This document shows, piece by piece, positions 18,386 to 26,997 of a stretch of 64,000 nucleotides of DNA. The notes under the pieces were generated by a model, which saw only the letters and a program-made list of their open reading frames with translations, did no database searches and was not told where the DNA came from. This stretch comes from Pseudomonas anuradhapurensis. Lineage in GTDB: Bacteria > Pseudomonadota > Gammaproteobacteria > Pseudomonadales > Pseudomonadaceae. Within the stretch, counting starts at the first letter, position 1. The number at the start of each line of letters is the position of its first letter. A program made the position numbers and the translations under genes. The stretch lies in contig NZ_CP077097.1 of NCBI RefSeq assembly GCF_014269225.2, forward strand, positions 2,491,001-2,555,000. Reading direction: 5' to 3'.

Positions 18386-19483
18386 TTACGACAGGCTGGA
18401 AACGTAGTCTTCGAAACCGAACTCGCGCACCACTTCGACGCTGCCGTCGAGTTGCTTGACCACGATGGATGGCATTTTCAGACCGTTGAACCAGTTTTTC
18501 TTGACCATGGTGTAACCCGCCGCGTCGACGAACGACAGGCGATCGCCGATGGCCAGCGGGCGGTCGAACTGATATTCGCCGAAGATGTCGCCGGCCAGGC
18601 ACGACTTGCCGCAGACCATGTAGGTATGCGCACCATCGTTCGGGGCCATCTTGGCGTTGAGGCGATAGATCAGCAGGTCGAGCATGTGCGCTTCGATCGA
18701 GCTGTCGACCACGGCCAGGTGCTTGCCGTTGTACAGCGTGTCGAGCACGGTCACTTCCAGCGAGGCGCTGTTGGTGATGGCCGCTTCGCCCGGCTCCAGG
18801 TACACCTGTACGCCGTATTTTTCCGAGAAGGCTTTCAGGCGCGCGCAGAAGGCGTCCAGGGCATAGTCTTCACCGGTGAAGTGGATGCCGCCACCGAGGC
18901 TGACCCATTCGACCTGGTGCAGCAGGTGGCCGAAGCGTTCTTCGATGTGGCTGAGCATCTTGTCGAACAGGCCGAAGTCGCCGTTTTCGCAGTTGTTGTG
19001 GAACATGAAGCCGGAGATCTGCGAAATCACCTGTTCGACCTTGGCCGGGTCCCATTCGCCCAGGCGGCTGAACGGGCGGGCCGGGTCGGCCAGCAGGTAG
19101 TCGGAACTGCTGACCTGCGGGTTGACACGCAGGCCGCGGACCTTGCCTTCGGACTGTTCGGCGAAGCGCTGCAGCTGGCCGATCGAGTTGAAGATGATCT
19201 TGTCGCAGTTCTCGAGCATTTCCTCGACCTCGTCGTCGGCCCAGGCCACGCTGTAGGCGTGGGTCTCGCCGGCGAACTTCTGGCGGCCAAGCTTGAGCTC
19301 GTACAGCGAGGAAGAGGTGGTGCCGTCCATGTACTGTTGCATCAGGTCGAAGACCGACCAGGTGGCAAAGCACTTGAGGGCGAGCAGTGCCTTGGCACCG
19401 GAGTGTTCGCGCACGTAGGCGATCTTCTCCATGTTGCCCAGCAGCTTGGTTTTATCGATGAGGTAATACGGCGTCTTGATCAT
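18386..19483 (-). CDS. nspC: Carboxynorspermidine decarboxylase
   Basis: A 365-residue PLP enzyme of the alanine racemase-fold decarboxylases. The PLP lysine is Lys37 in LLALKCFATWSVF; the GGGIHFTGEDY phosphate loop and the C-terminal SCLAGDIFGEY segment with the catalytic cysteine are present. It removes the carboxyl group from carboxy(nor)spermidine to give spermidine or norspermidine. It is the first gene of the two-gene operon with the dehydrogenase. Confidence 0.93.
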   Translation of the reverse strand: MIKTPYYLIDKTKLLGNMEKIAYVREHSGAKALLALKCFATWSVFDLMQQYMDGTTSSSLYELKLGRQKFAGETHAYSVAWADDEVEEMLENCDKIIFNSIGQLQRFAEQSEGKVRGLRVNPQVSSSDYLLADPARPFSRLGEWDPAKVEQVISQISGFMFHNNCENGDFGLFDKMLSHIEERFGHLLHQVEWVSLGGGIHFTGEDYALDAFCARLKAFSEKYGVQVYLEPGEAAITNSASLEVTVLDTLYNGKHLAVVDSSIEAHMLDLLIYRLNAKMAPNDGAHTYMVCGKSCLAGDIFGEYQFDRPLAIGDRLSFVDAAGYTMVKKNWFNGLKMPSIVVKQLDGSVEVVREFGFEDYVSSLS

Positions 19484-19634
19484 TTAAAGGCCCCCGGCCA
19501 GGCCGGCCAAAAAAAGGACACGCATTGTGCCTTCACTTGCCGCAGACCGAAAGGGTGGGATATGCATTTCGTCAGGGTTGCTGACGTTGCAGTGGCTTTT
19601 GCGGTTGTGGCGGGCTCAGTAGAACATGCTCATG

Positions 19635-19692
19635 TGACCGTCCTGGTCATTATCCATGACCTTGCTGGTTGCCCTGAGCCATTGGTCAGGGC
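19635..19692. promoter_or_regulatory. Two short inverted repeats in the nspC-KGG intergenic region
   Basis: Within the 274-bp gap between divergent nspC and the KGG gene, I see tgacc-N5-ggtca (19635-19649) and gccctga-N8-tcagggc (19671-19677 with 19686-19692). The second could be an operator or a leader hairpin for the KGG gene. No factor can be named. Confidence 0.25.
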
Positions 19693-19757
19693 AAGGCAAT
19701 CATCGATCCTGCGCTGATCTCCAATATTGGGCATTCTTTGACTCAGGGAGACATAGC

Positions 19758-19928
19758 ATGACCAAGCATCACGACAACGGCCACGGTTTTGCCGATGACC
19801 CACAACGGGTCCATGACGCGGGGCGCAAGGGTGGGTCTGGCAAGGACCTGAAACAGGACCGTGCGGAAAAGGCGCGTGTGGGTGGGCAACACAGCCACGG
19901 CGGTTCGCGTCGGCGCGGCGAAGGTTGA
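19758..19928 (+). CDS. KGG-repeat stress-induced small protein
   Basis: A 56-residue, very hydrophilic peptide (MTKHHDNGHGFADDPQRV, then HDAGRKGGSGK, and ARVGGQHSHGGSRRRGEG), resembling KGG/con-10-type general stress proteins. It has a good ribosome site (CAGGGAG). Such proteins are usually made under RpoS control in stationary phase; no such promoter is proven here. Confidence 0.75.
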   Translation: MTKHHDNGHGFADDPQRVHDAGRKGGSGKDLKQDRAEKARVGGQHSHGGSRRRGEG

Positions 19929-19946
19929 CTTCGCCGCGGTCGCGCT

Positions 19947-20864
19947 TCAGTCGGCCGCGGCCAGCCAGGCGTGGATCTGCGCCAGGGTAGCGGTGGCCCC
20001 GCCACACACGACCACCAGCACGTTACCGTAACCGGCCAGCGCGACCGCGTCATAGGCCAATGCCAGCGCGGCACCGCAGGCCGGCTCCACCAGCACACGA
20101 TGATCGAGCAGGAACCGCTCGCAGGCTTCGAGTGCGGCACGGTCACTGACCACATGGCTATGCACAGGGTGCTGGCCGGCGCAGGCCAGTGCCTGGTCGG
20201 TGACACGCTTGGCCCCCAGTGACGTGGCTACTGAATCGATACGCTCCAGCTCGACCGGGTGCCCTGCCTGCAAGGCCGCATGCAGCGACGCCGCGCCCGT
20301 GGTTTCCACTGCCAGCACCGGCACATCGCCCCAGCCGTTACGTTGCAGGCCCTCGACCACTCCGCAAAGCAGGCCACCACCGCCTACCGACAGCACCACG
20401 GCATCCGGCTTCAGGCCGGCTTCGGCAACCTCGTCCACCAGGCTGGCATGGCCAGCCCACAGCAATGGGTCGTCGAACGGGTGGATGAAAGCATCACCCT
20501 GGCCGACCAGCGTTTGCGCCAGGGTGTTGGCCTCCTGCCAGGAGCTGCCGTGTACCACCACCTTGGCGCTTTCCAGGCGTAGCAGCTCCTTGGCCCGTTC
20601 GGTGGTGGTCTCCGGCACCACCACGGTTACCGGCACGCCCAGCTTGCGCCCGGCATAGGCGACCGCCAGGCCTGCATTGCCTCCCGAGGAGGACACGAAA
20701 TGCCGCGCGCCACGGGCATGCTGCACTTCGCAGGCATGGCCGACACCGCGCAACTTGAACGAACCGCAGGGCTGCAGGGCGTCGAGCTTGAGCCAGATGT
20801 TGCATTCGGCTGCCAGCGACAGCGGGCGGGATTCGATCAAGGGGGTAGGGATATGCAAGGTCAT
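19947..20864 (-). CDS. PLP-dependent serine/threonine dehydratase-like enzyme
   Basis: A 305-residue fold-type II PLP enzyme. The PLP lysine is in CGSFKLRGVGHAC, the substrate-binding SSSGGNAGLAVAYAG loop follows, and the glycine-rich phosphate cup is VLSVGGGGLLCGV. The size and motifs fit the short catabolic serine/threonine dehydratases without a regulatory ACT domain, which yield ammonia and pyruvate or 2-oxobutyrate. The start is the ATG overlapping the regulator stop (ATGA); a longer in-frame extension upstream lies inside the regulator and was rejected. Confidence 0.85.
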   Translation of the reverse strand: MTLHIPTPLIESRPLSLAAECNIWLKLDALQPCGSFKLRGVGHACEVQHARGARHFVSSSGGNAGLAVAYAGRKLGVPVTVVVPETTTERAKELLRLESAKVVVHGSSWQEANTLAQTLVGQGDAFIHPFDDPLLWAGHASLVDEVAEAGLKPDAVVLSVGGGGLLCGVVEGLQRNGWGDVPVLAVETTGAASLHAALQAGHPVELERIDSVATSLGAKRVTDQALACAGQHPVHSHVVSDRAALEACERFLLDHRVLVEPACGAALALAYDAVALAGYGNVLVVVCGGATATLAQIHAWLAAAD

Positions 20865-21535
20865 CGGCTGGCTCCACGCAGTTGCTCGAGATAGTTGTAA
20901 ATGGTGTAGCGGGTCACCCCCAGGGCACTGGCTGCTTTTTCCACTCCGCCTTTGACGATGAACAGGCCGCGTTCCTGCATCACCCGCACGGCTTCGACCT
21001 TGGCCTGCTTGTTCATCCGCCCCTGGCCGCTGCGCTGCAGCGCGGCCTGGATGATTTCGCTCATCAGCAGCCCCATGTCGGCGGGCTCGTTGACGGAGGG
21101 GGCCGTTGCTGATGGCTGCAACTGCTGGAGGAAGCTCATGGCGGCGTCCAGGCCGGTCACATCGCTGTTGACGCAAAGGCTGGCGAAGGGGTGGCCGGTG
21201 CTGTCGCGGAAGATCGCCGTGGCGCTGCGCAAGGTGCGGCCTTTGAGGCTGGTGGCGTAATCGGGGACGACCACCGGCGCGCAGCCTTGCTGGTCGGCCG
21301 AGGCTTGCATGAGCGCCTTGAAGCCCTGGTCCTGTTCCGGGGCGGCAAGGATCGGGCTGCCGACGCTGCGGCCGGAAAGGTGGCCGTTGACGATCGCTAC
21401 CACGGAGTGTTCCGGGTGATCGAGGTCGTGCAGGAGGATTTCCAGGTTGCCTGGGGCAACGCTGCCCATGGCCTGGATGGCGGCCTTGAGGACGGTGAGG
21501 GTGAGCTGGCGTTCTGCTTCGGGCGTCAGGGGCAT
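20861..21535 (-). CDS. PAS-like (YheO type) helix-turn-helix regulator
   Basis: A 224-residue regulator starting MPLTPEAERQLTLTVLKA. The N-terminal half is the YheO/PAS-like ligand domain (NLEILLHDLDHPEHSVVAIVNGHLSGR, read in parts), and the C-terminal end carries an HTH (GVEKAASALGVTRYTIYNYLEQLR), the layout of DauR-type regulators. It is translationally coupled to the dehydratase downstream, so it probably controls that gene in response to an amino acid. Upstream lies a REP inverted pair. Confidence 0.85.
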   Translation of the reverse strand: MPLTPEAERQLTLTVLKAAIQAMGSVAPGNLEILLHDLDHPEHSVVAIVNGHLSGRSVGSPILAAPEQDQGFKALMQASADQQGCAPVVVPDYATSLKGRTLRSATAIFRDSTGHPFASLCVNSDVTGLDAAMSFLQQLQPSATAPSVNEPADMGLLMSEIIQAALQRSGQGRMNKQAKVEAVRVMQERGLFIVKGGVEKAASALGVTRYTIYNYLEQLRGASR

Positions 21536-21603
21536 GGCAAATCGCAAATCAACGTTTTGTGTATTTTTACACATAAAGTTGAATTGGGCGATTTGCTTTT
21601 TCA

Positions 21604-21697
21604 GGCCCATTCGCGGGTAAACCCGCTCCCACATGGACCCCACGGTATTCAATACCTGTGGTGAACCTGTGGGAGCGGGTTTACCCGCGAATGGGCC
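21604..21697. repeat. REP pair forming a perfect 30-nt inverted repeat
   Basis: Two REP units face each other: 21604-21633 and 21668-21697 are exact reverse complements over 30 nt, separated by a 34-nt spacer that itself contains a small ggtat/atacc palindrome. It sits between the amidase 3' end and the regulator 5' region, both on the minus strand, so transcripts could form a very stable hairpin before the amidase-distal region. Confidence 0.9.
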
Positions 21698-21718
21698 GCA
21701 AAGCGGCCCCTTCAACCC

Positions 21719-23422
21719 TCAGCCCAGGGGCGGGGTACGCGGTGGGATCATCCGGCGCGAGCCGGTCGCCTCGAATGCGGCACCGAAGCTCAGCAGCGCG
21801 GTGTCGCTGTAAGCCCGACCAGCGAAGGTCAGCCCGACCGGCATGCCGATATCGGCCATCACGCCCATCGGCACGGTCACGGTCGGTACGCCCAGGTGGC
21901 GGATCGCCAGGTTGCCGTTGGCCACCCAGATACCATTGCTCCAGGCGATGTCGGCCGATACCGGGTTGACATCGGCATCCGCGGGGCCCACGTCGGCCAC
22001 GGTGGGGAACAGCACTGCGTCCAGGCCCAGGTTGTCCATCCAGTCTTCCAGGTCGATCTTGCGGGTCTGCTCCAGGCCGCGCAGGCCATCGGGCAGGGTC
22101 TCGATCTGGTCCCAGGTCTTCAGGCCGCGCTTGGCCATGTTGACATATTCGTCCATGCCGGCGGCCAGGTCGTCCTCACGGTTGGGCAGGGTGCCCGGGT
22201 CGTGGGGGAAGATCAGCGCGCCATCGACATCGGCAAGGCGGTTGAGCTTGGGGTCGTCATTGGCGCGCAGGAAGTCGTCGAATGCCCAGCCGGACAGTTC
22301 CCACAGTTCGTCATGCAGGAACGCCTTGCTGACGATGCCGCGGTTGTACACGGTCGGTGCGCCCGGGCGGTCGCCTTCGCAGTTGGACACTAACGGGAAG
22401 TCCACTTCCAGTACTTCGGCGCCGGCCGCTTCGAGCGCCTGGCGTGCCTGTTGCCACAGGTCGATCACGCTGGCGCGGGTGTTGATGCGCTGGCCGGTCG
22501 GGCCGCCAATGCCAGGTTTTTCGGACGTGCCAGCCTCGGGGTCGGCATTGATGTACATGCGCGGCACGCCAAAGCGCTTGCCCTTGAGCGCGCTGGCATT
22601 TACGGCCAGGTCGAGGTAACTGGCAGGGCGCACCTGGGACGCTGCCGGGATCGGCACCCAGGGTTGCAGGCGCCACAGGTCGCCGCGCTTGTCGGCGTCG
22701 TCGGCGACCACCACGTCGAGGATTTCCAGCAGGTCGGCCATGGTGCGGGCGTACGGCACCACCACGTCCATGGTCGGCGTCAGCGGCCAGTTACCGCGCA
22801 CCGAGATCACCCCGCGCGACGGGGTGTAGGCGCACAAGCCGTTATTGGACGCCGGGCCACGGCCGCTGGACCAAGTCTCCTCGGCCAGGCCGAAAGCGCT
22901 GAAGCTGGCTGCGGTGGCGGTGCCGGCACCGTTGGACGAGCCCGAGGCGAACGGTGCGGTCAGGTAATTGGCGTTGTAAGGGCTTTCGGCACGGCCGTAC
23001 ACCCCGCGCTGCATGCCGCCGTTGGCCATCGGTGGCATGTTGGTCTTGCCCAGGCAGATGGCGCCGGCGGCACGCAGGCGCTCGATGGTGAAGGCGTCAC
23101 GCTGCGCCACCAGGTCCTTGAACGCCGGGCTGCCGGAAGCAGCGGTCAGGCCCTTGACCAGGTAGCTGTCCTTGGCGGTGTAGGGGATGCCGTCCAGCGG
23201 GCTCAGCAGCTGGCCTTTGCTGCGGCGGGCGTCGGAGGCCTCGGCCTCGGCCAGCGCCTGCGGGTTGCGCACTACCACGGCGTTCAGGGCGGTGGCGGTG
23301 TCGGCACCGTCATAGGCGTCGATACGCGCCAGGTAGGCCTTGACCAGCTCGACCGCCGTCGTGCGGCCCGACTCGAGTGCGTCGCGCAGCTCGGCAATGG
23401 AAACCTCGGTTACCTCGATCAT
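21719..23422 (-). CDS. Amidase (amidase signature family)
   Basis: A 567-residue amidase. The Ser-Ser-Lys triad can be assigned: Lys84 in GIPYTAKDSY, Ser162 in FASGSSNGAG, and nucleophile Ser186 in the block EETWSSGRGPAS, which replaces the more usual DTGGSIR. The protein starts MIEVTEVSIAELRDALESG; longer in-frame extensions have no family similarity. It hydrolyses an amide, substrate unknown. No close operon partner. Confidence 0.88.
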   Translation of the reverse strand: MIEVTEVSIAELRDALESGRTTAVELVKAYLARIDAYDGADTATALNAVVVRNPQALAEAEASDARRSKGQLLSPLDGIPYTAKDSYLVKGLTAASGSPAFKDLVAQRDAFTIERLRAAGAICLGKTNMPPMANGGMQRGVYGRAESPYNANYLTAPFASGSSNGAGTATAASFSAFGLAEETWSSGRGPASNNGLCAYTPSRGVISVRGNWPLTPTMDVVVPYARTMADLLEILDVVVADDADKRGDLWRLQPWVPIPAASQVRPASYLDLAVNASALKGKRFGVPRMYINADPEAGTSEKPGIGGPTGQRINTRASVIDLWQQARQALEAAGAEVLEVDFPLVSNCEGDRPGAPTVYNRGIVSKAFLHDELWELSGWAFDDFLRANDDPKLNRLADVDGALIFPHDPGTLPNREDDLAAGMDEYVNMAKRGLKTWDQIETLPDGLRGLEQTRKIDLEDWMDNLGLDAVLFPTVADVGPADADVNPVSADIAWSNGIWVANGNLAIRHLGVPTVTVPMGVMADIGMPVGLTFAGRAYSDTALLSFGAAFEATGSRRMIPPRTPPLG

Positions 23423-23532
23423 GCTTTCACCAAAAAATGTGCAGGTGGGGGCTAATGCGAGGAGTGTACAAGAAGGGCCTGGCGGGCGCAGGTTTGCGCG
23501 CGGGCAAATGGTTTTGTGCAGGCGGGCATTGA

Positions 23533-23553
23533 CGGGGCCGCGTAACGGCCCCG
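23533..23553. terminator. GC-rich hairpin just downstream of the YghU gene
   Basis: An 8-bp perfect stem (cggggccg / cggccccg) with loop cgtaa lies 9 bp beyond the minus-strand stop of the glutathione transferase gene. There is no clear T-run after it, so it may be a weak terminator or RNA-stabilising hairpin. Confidence 0.4.
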
Positions 23554-23561
23554 ACTGCCTG

Positions 23562-24401
23562 TCAGTCCAGGTCGGACGCCGCGTGTCGCTCTGGCACCTG
23601 GCTGTTTTCATCGCCCCAGGTGCGGTTTACCCGGGTTCCGCGCTGGACTGCCGGCCGCAGGGCAATTTCCTCGGCCCAGCGTTGGACATGCGGGTATTCG
23701 TCCACCGCCAGGAACTCCGCCGCACCATACAGGTTGCCGCGCACCAACTGGCCATACCATGGCCACACGGCGATATCGGCGATGCTGTATTGCTCGCCGC
23801 CCAGGTAGCGGCTTTCCGCCAGGCGCCGATCGAGCACATCCAGCTGGCGCTTGGCTTCCATGGTGAAGCGGTTGATCGCGTACTCGACCTTTTCCGGCGC
23901 ATAGACATAGAAGTGGCCAAAACCACCGCCCAGGTACGGTGCCGCGCCCATCTGCCAGAACAGCCAGTTCAGGCTTTCGGTGCGGGCCGCCGGCGCCTCG
24001 GGCAGCAGGGCGCCGAATTTTTCTGCCAGGTACAGCAGGATCGAGCCCGACTCGAACACCCGCACCGGCGGCTCGACGCTGCGGTCGAGCAATGCGGGGA
24101 TCTTCGAGTTGGGGTTGACCCGGACGAAGCCGCTGGAAAATTGCTCTCCCTCGCCGATGCGGATCAGCCAGGCGTCATATTCGGCCCCCTGGTGGCCCAG
24201 GGCGAGCAGTTCTTCCAGGGCGATGGTGACCTTGACGCCATTGGGCGTGGCCAGCGAGTACAGCTGCAGCGGGTGCTTGCCCAGCGGCAGGTCCTTGTCG
24301 TGCGTCGGGCCGGCAACCGGGCGGTTGATGCTGGCGAATTGGCCGCCGGACGCCGCATCGTTGCGCCAGACCTTGGGTGGCACATAGGCGGGCTTGCTCA
24401 T
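23562..24401 (-). CDS. yghU: Glutathione S-transferase, YghU-type disulfide-bond oxidoreductase
   Basis: A 279-residue protein starting MSKPAYVPPKVW after a good ribosome site (AAGGAGATTC). The extended N-terminus and the thioredoxin-like block with LYSLATPNGVKVTIALEEL, VNPNSKIPALLD and ESGSILLYLAEKFG define the nu-class GSTs YghU/YfcG, which use two glutathiones to reduce disulfides. The helical C-terminal domain (GGGFGHFYVYAPEKVEYA) is complete. Single gene. Confidence 0.9.
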   Translation of the reverse strand: MSKPAYVPPKVWRNDAASGGQFASINRPVAGPTHDKDLPLGKHPLQLYSLATPNGVKVTIALEELLALGHQGAEYDAWLIRIGEGEQFSSGFVRVNPNSKIPALLDRSVEPPVRVFESGSILLYLAEKFGALLPEAPAARTESLNWLFWQMGAAPYLGGGFGHFYVYAPEKVEYAINRFTMEAKRQLDVLDRRLAESRYLGGEQYSIADIAVWPWYGQLVRGNLYGAAEFLAVDEYPHVQRWAEEIALRPAVQRGTRVNRTWGDENSQVPERHAASDLD

Positions 24402-24601
24402 GCATGAATCTCCTTGAATGGCGCGAAATGAGCGCATGAAGACCTCGACCAGCATCTATGCCATGGGTTCGATAAAAAGCGCAAATGCACAATGCGCGAG
24501 CGCGTTGTGCATGACGGCGGTTTCATCCAGGTTTCATCCGCCACTGGCCAGCCCGGTTATATGCTGGATCATCGCTTCGCCCCGCAAGGAACCGCTGGCC
24601 G

Positions 24602-25648
24602 ATGACCCTTTCACGTTGCGTGCTGGCCCTGGCCCTGTTCGCCGGCTTGCTTACCCATGCCGAGGCTGCGCCTTGGGTTGCCGGCCTGCACCACATGAGC
24701 CTGGCCGACCCGGTCGACGGCCAGCCCATGCAGGCGCTGGCGTTCTACCCGGCTGTTGGCAAAACCCGCAGCAGCCGCATGGACGGCTACCCGATCGATG
24801 TGGCTGAAGAAGCGCCGGTAGCGTTGGGCCAGTTCCCCTTGCTGGTGCTGTCGCATGGCAATACCGGCAGCCCGCTGGCCTTGCACTACCTGGCCACCTC
24901 GCTGGCGCGTCGTGGGTTCGTGGTGGTAGCCGTGGTCCACCCGGGGGACAACGCCCGCGATCACAGCCGCCTGGGTACCCTGAGCAACCTGTATGGCCGG
25001 CCGCTGCAAGTCAGTGCGGCGATCACCGCAGCCCGCGACGATGCCTTGTTGGGGCCTTACCTGAACCATGGCAAGGTCGGGCTGATCGGCTATTCGGCCG
25101 GTGGCGAAACCGCCTTGATTGTTTCCGGTGCCCGCCCTGACCTCGACCGCCTGCGCCAGTATTGCCTGGAGCGCCCGAACGATGCCGACGCCTGCAGGAC
25201 GCACGGGATATTGATTGCCGACCGCAGCGAGTTGGCGCCCATGGCCGACCAACGGGTGGGCGCGGTGATGTTGATGGCACCGCTGAGCTTGTTGTTCGAC
25301 CGCCATACCCTGGCCGGGGTGCGTTTGCCGGTGTTGATCTACAGCGGTGACAGCGACCAGCTGGTAGCAGTGGATCGTAATGCCGAAGCCTTGGCCCGCA
25401 AGCTGCCGCTGACCCCGGACTACCGCCTGCTGGCCGGCGCCGGGCATTTTGTGTTCATGGCCCATTGCGACAGCGAGCAATACGCGCGCATGCCGACGCT
25501 GTGCAAGGACGCCGAAGGCGTGGACCGCCGCGATATCCACCATTCGCTGCAACGCGAGACAGCGGCGTTCTTCAGCCAGGCGCTGGGCGCGCCGCAGCCG
25601 GCCGAGCGCTCAGCCGCGGCCAGCATGCCGCGCCAGCCACAGCGTTAG
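24602..25648 (+). CDS. Exported alpha/beta hydrolase (dienelactone/PAF-acetylhydrolase-like)
   Basis: A 348-residue protein with a signal peptide (CVLALALFAGLLTHAEA). The nucleophile elbow is GYSAGGE with Ser165; an earlier LSHGNTGSPLAL provides the oxyanion region, and GAGHFVF near the C-terminus the catalytic His. It probably acts in the periplasm or outside on an ester or short lipid. Its last 39 bp overlap, tail to tail, with the convergent MFS gene. Confidence 0.8.
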   Translation: MTLSRCVLALALFAGLLTHAEAAPWVAGLHHMSLADPVDGQPMQALAFYPAVGKTRSSRMDGYPIDVAEEAPVALGQFPLLVLSHGNTGSPLALHYLATSLARRGFVVVAVVHPGDNARDHSRLGTLSNLYGRPLQVSAAITAARDDALLGPYLNHGKVGLIGYSAGGETALIVSGARPDLDRLRQYCLERPNDADACRTHGILIADRSELAPMADQRVGAVMLMAPLSLLFDRHTLAGVRLPVLIYSGDSDQLVAVDRNAEALARKLPLTPDYRLLAGAGHFVFMAHCDSEQYARMPTLCKDAEGVDRRDIHHSLQRETAAFFSQALGAPQPAERSAAASMPRQPQR

Positions 25649-26788
25649 GCCGACGCCGGCCAGGGCCAGCAGGGCCGCCACTGCGAAGACCAAGGCATAG
25701 CCCAGGTGCACGGCAACTGCTCCCATCAGCGGCCCAGCGATGGCCAGGGCCATGTCGAAGAACACCGCGTAGGCACCCAGCCCGGCGCCGCGACTGCTGG
25801 CAGGTACCTGCCTGATTGCCTCCACCCCCAGCGCAGGGTACACCAACGACAGGCCGAACCCGGTCAGCCCGGCACCAACCAGCGCCCAAGGCGGCGCGGC
25901 TGCCAACCACAGCAGGCTCAGGCCGAGCACTTCGGTGGCCATGCAGGCCATGGCGACGTTGTAGCCGCCAAACCGGTTGACAGCGTTGACGAACAGCAGC
26001 CGCGAAATGATGAAACAGGTGCCAAAGGCAGTCAGGCACCAGGCTGCGCCGAGCCAGCCACGCTCCAGGTAGTACAGGGTGACGAAGGTAGTCAGGGTGC
26101 CGTAGCCGATCGAGGCCAGGGTCAGGCCCAGGCCGCACGGCGCGACCCGTGCGAAGGCCGACCAGAACGGCAGGCGCTCGCCGCGTGCCACGACCACGTC
26201 CGCGCGCTTGCGCAGCACCAGCAGCGCCGACAGCGCCAGCGCCAGCAACACTGGCCCCAGTACGCTGAAGCCCAGCCCATCCACCGTCAGCACGCCCAAG
26301 GGCGCGCCAAGCGCGATGGCGCCATAGGAGGCAATACCGTTCCAGGAAATCACCCGCGCGGTGTGCTCGGGGCCGACCTGGCTGATGCCCCAACTCAACG
26401 TGGCCACGCCAATCAGCCCTTGGGCGATACCCAACAGCAAGCGCCCGCCGAGCAACAGTGCCAGGCTCAGCGGCGGCAGGGCCAGGGTCAGGGCCGACAA
26501 CCAGGTCAGTAGCCCGCAGCCGGCAATCCCCAGCAGGCCGAAGCGAATGGCGCGTTTACCGCCCAGGCTGTCCGCCACGCGCCCGGCAAACGGGCGGCTG
26601 AGCAGGGTGGCCAGGTACTGCAGGCCGATGGTCGCACCGGCGACGATGGCGCCGTAGCCCAGCTGGTCATGCACATGGCTGGGCAGCACGGCGATCGGCA
26701 GGCCGATACACAGAAAGGCAATGAAGGTGTAGAAGACGATCGACAGGATCTGCAGGGTGATGCCGGCGGCAGGTTGTTGCGCGGTCAT
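25610..26788 (-). CDS. MFS transporter (arabinose efflux/YfcJ-like)
   Basis: A 392-residue permease starting MTAQQPAAGITLQILSIVFY with about 12 membrane segments. The conserved loop between helices 2 and 3 is RPFAGRVADSLGGKRAIR. Proteins of this type (YfcJ/YhhS) are predicted exporters of sugars or small drugs; the substrate here is unknown. The 3' end overlaps the hydrolase gene by 39 bp on the opposite strand. Confidence 0.85.
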   Translation of the reverse strand: MTAQQPAAGITLQILSIVFYTFIAFLCIGLPIAVLPSHVHDQLGYGAIVAGATIGLQYLATLLSRPFAGRVADSLGGKRAIRFGLLGIAGCGLLTWLSALTLALPPLSLALLLGGRLLLGIAQGLIGVATLSWGISQVGPEHTARVISWNGIASYGAIALGAPLGVLTVDGLGFSVLGPVLLALALSALLVLRKRADVVVARGERLPFWSAFARVAPCGLGLTLASIGYGTLTTFVTLYYLERGWLGAAWCLTAFGTCFIISRLLFVNAVNRFGGYNVAMACMATEVLGLSLLWLAAAPPWALVGAGLTGFGLSLVYPALGVEAIRQVPASSRGAGLGAYAVFFDMALAIAGPLMGAVAVHLGYALVFAVAALLALAGVGLTLWLARHAGRG

Positions 26789-26900
26789 GGGCTCGTTCGC
26801 GGGTGGGCGGTTGGGCGTGGTCCCATCATGGCCGTTGCGCAAAGGAAAAGAAAGCAGGCTAACGAATTATTCGTCTGGAGTGCCCGCTTGTGGCATCGGT

Positions 26901-26960
26901 GTTCGCGGGTAGACCGCTCACACAGGGCCTGCAGGCGCCTTGTGGGAGCGGGAAGAGGCC
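26901..26960. repeat. Degenerate REP pair
   Basis: A left unit (gttcgcgggtagaccgctc) and an inverted right unit (cttgtgggagcgggaagagg) separated by a GC-rich spacer; the left unit has lost several consensus bases. It lies between the MFS gene and the ABC-F 3' end. Confidence 0.6.
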
Positions 26961-26997
26961 GGCCCGGCCACGCAAATGGCCAGGCCTGGGCCTTCAA

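Noticed and set aside
19490..19520. ggccaggccggcc followed by seven A as a terminator
   Set aside because: The only stem has a one-base loop or very short arms, and the A-run is on the wrong side for the minus-strand gene; it is the nspC leader.
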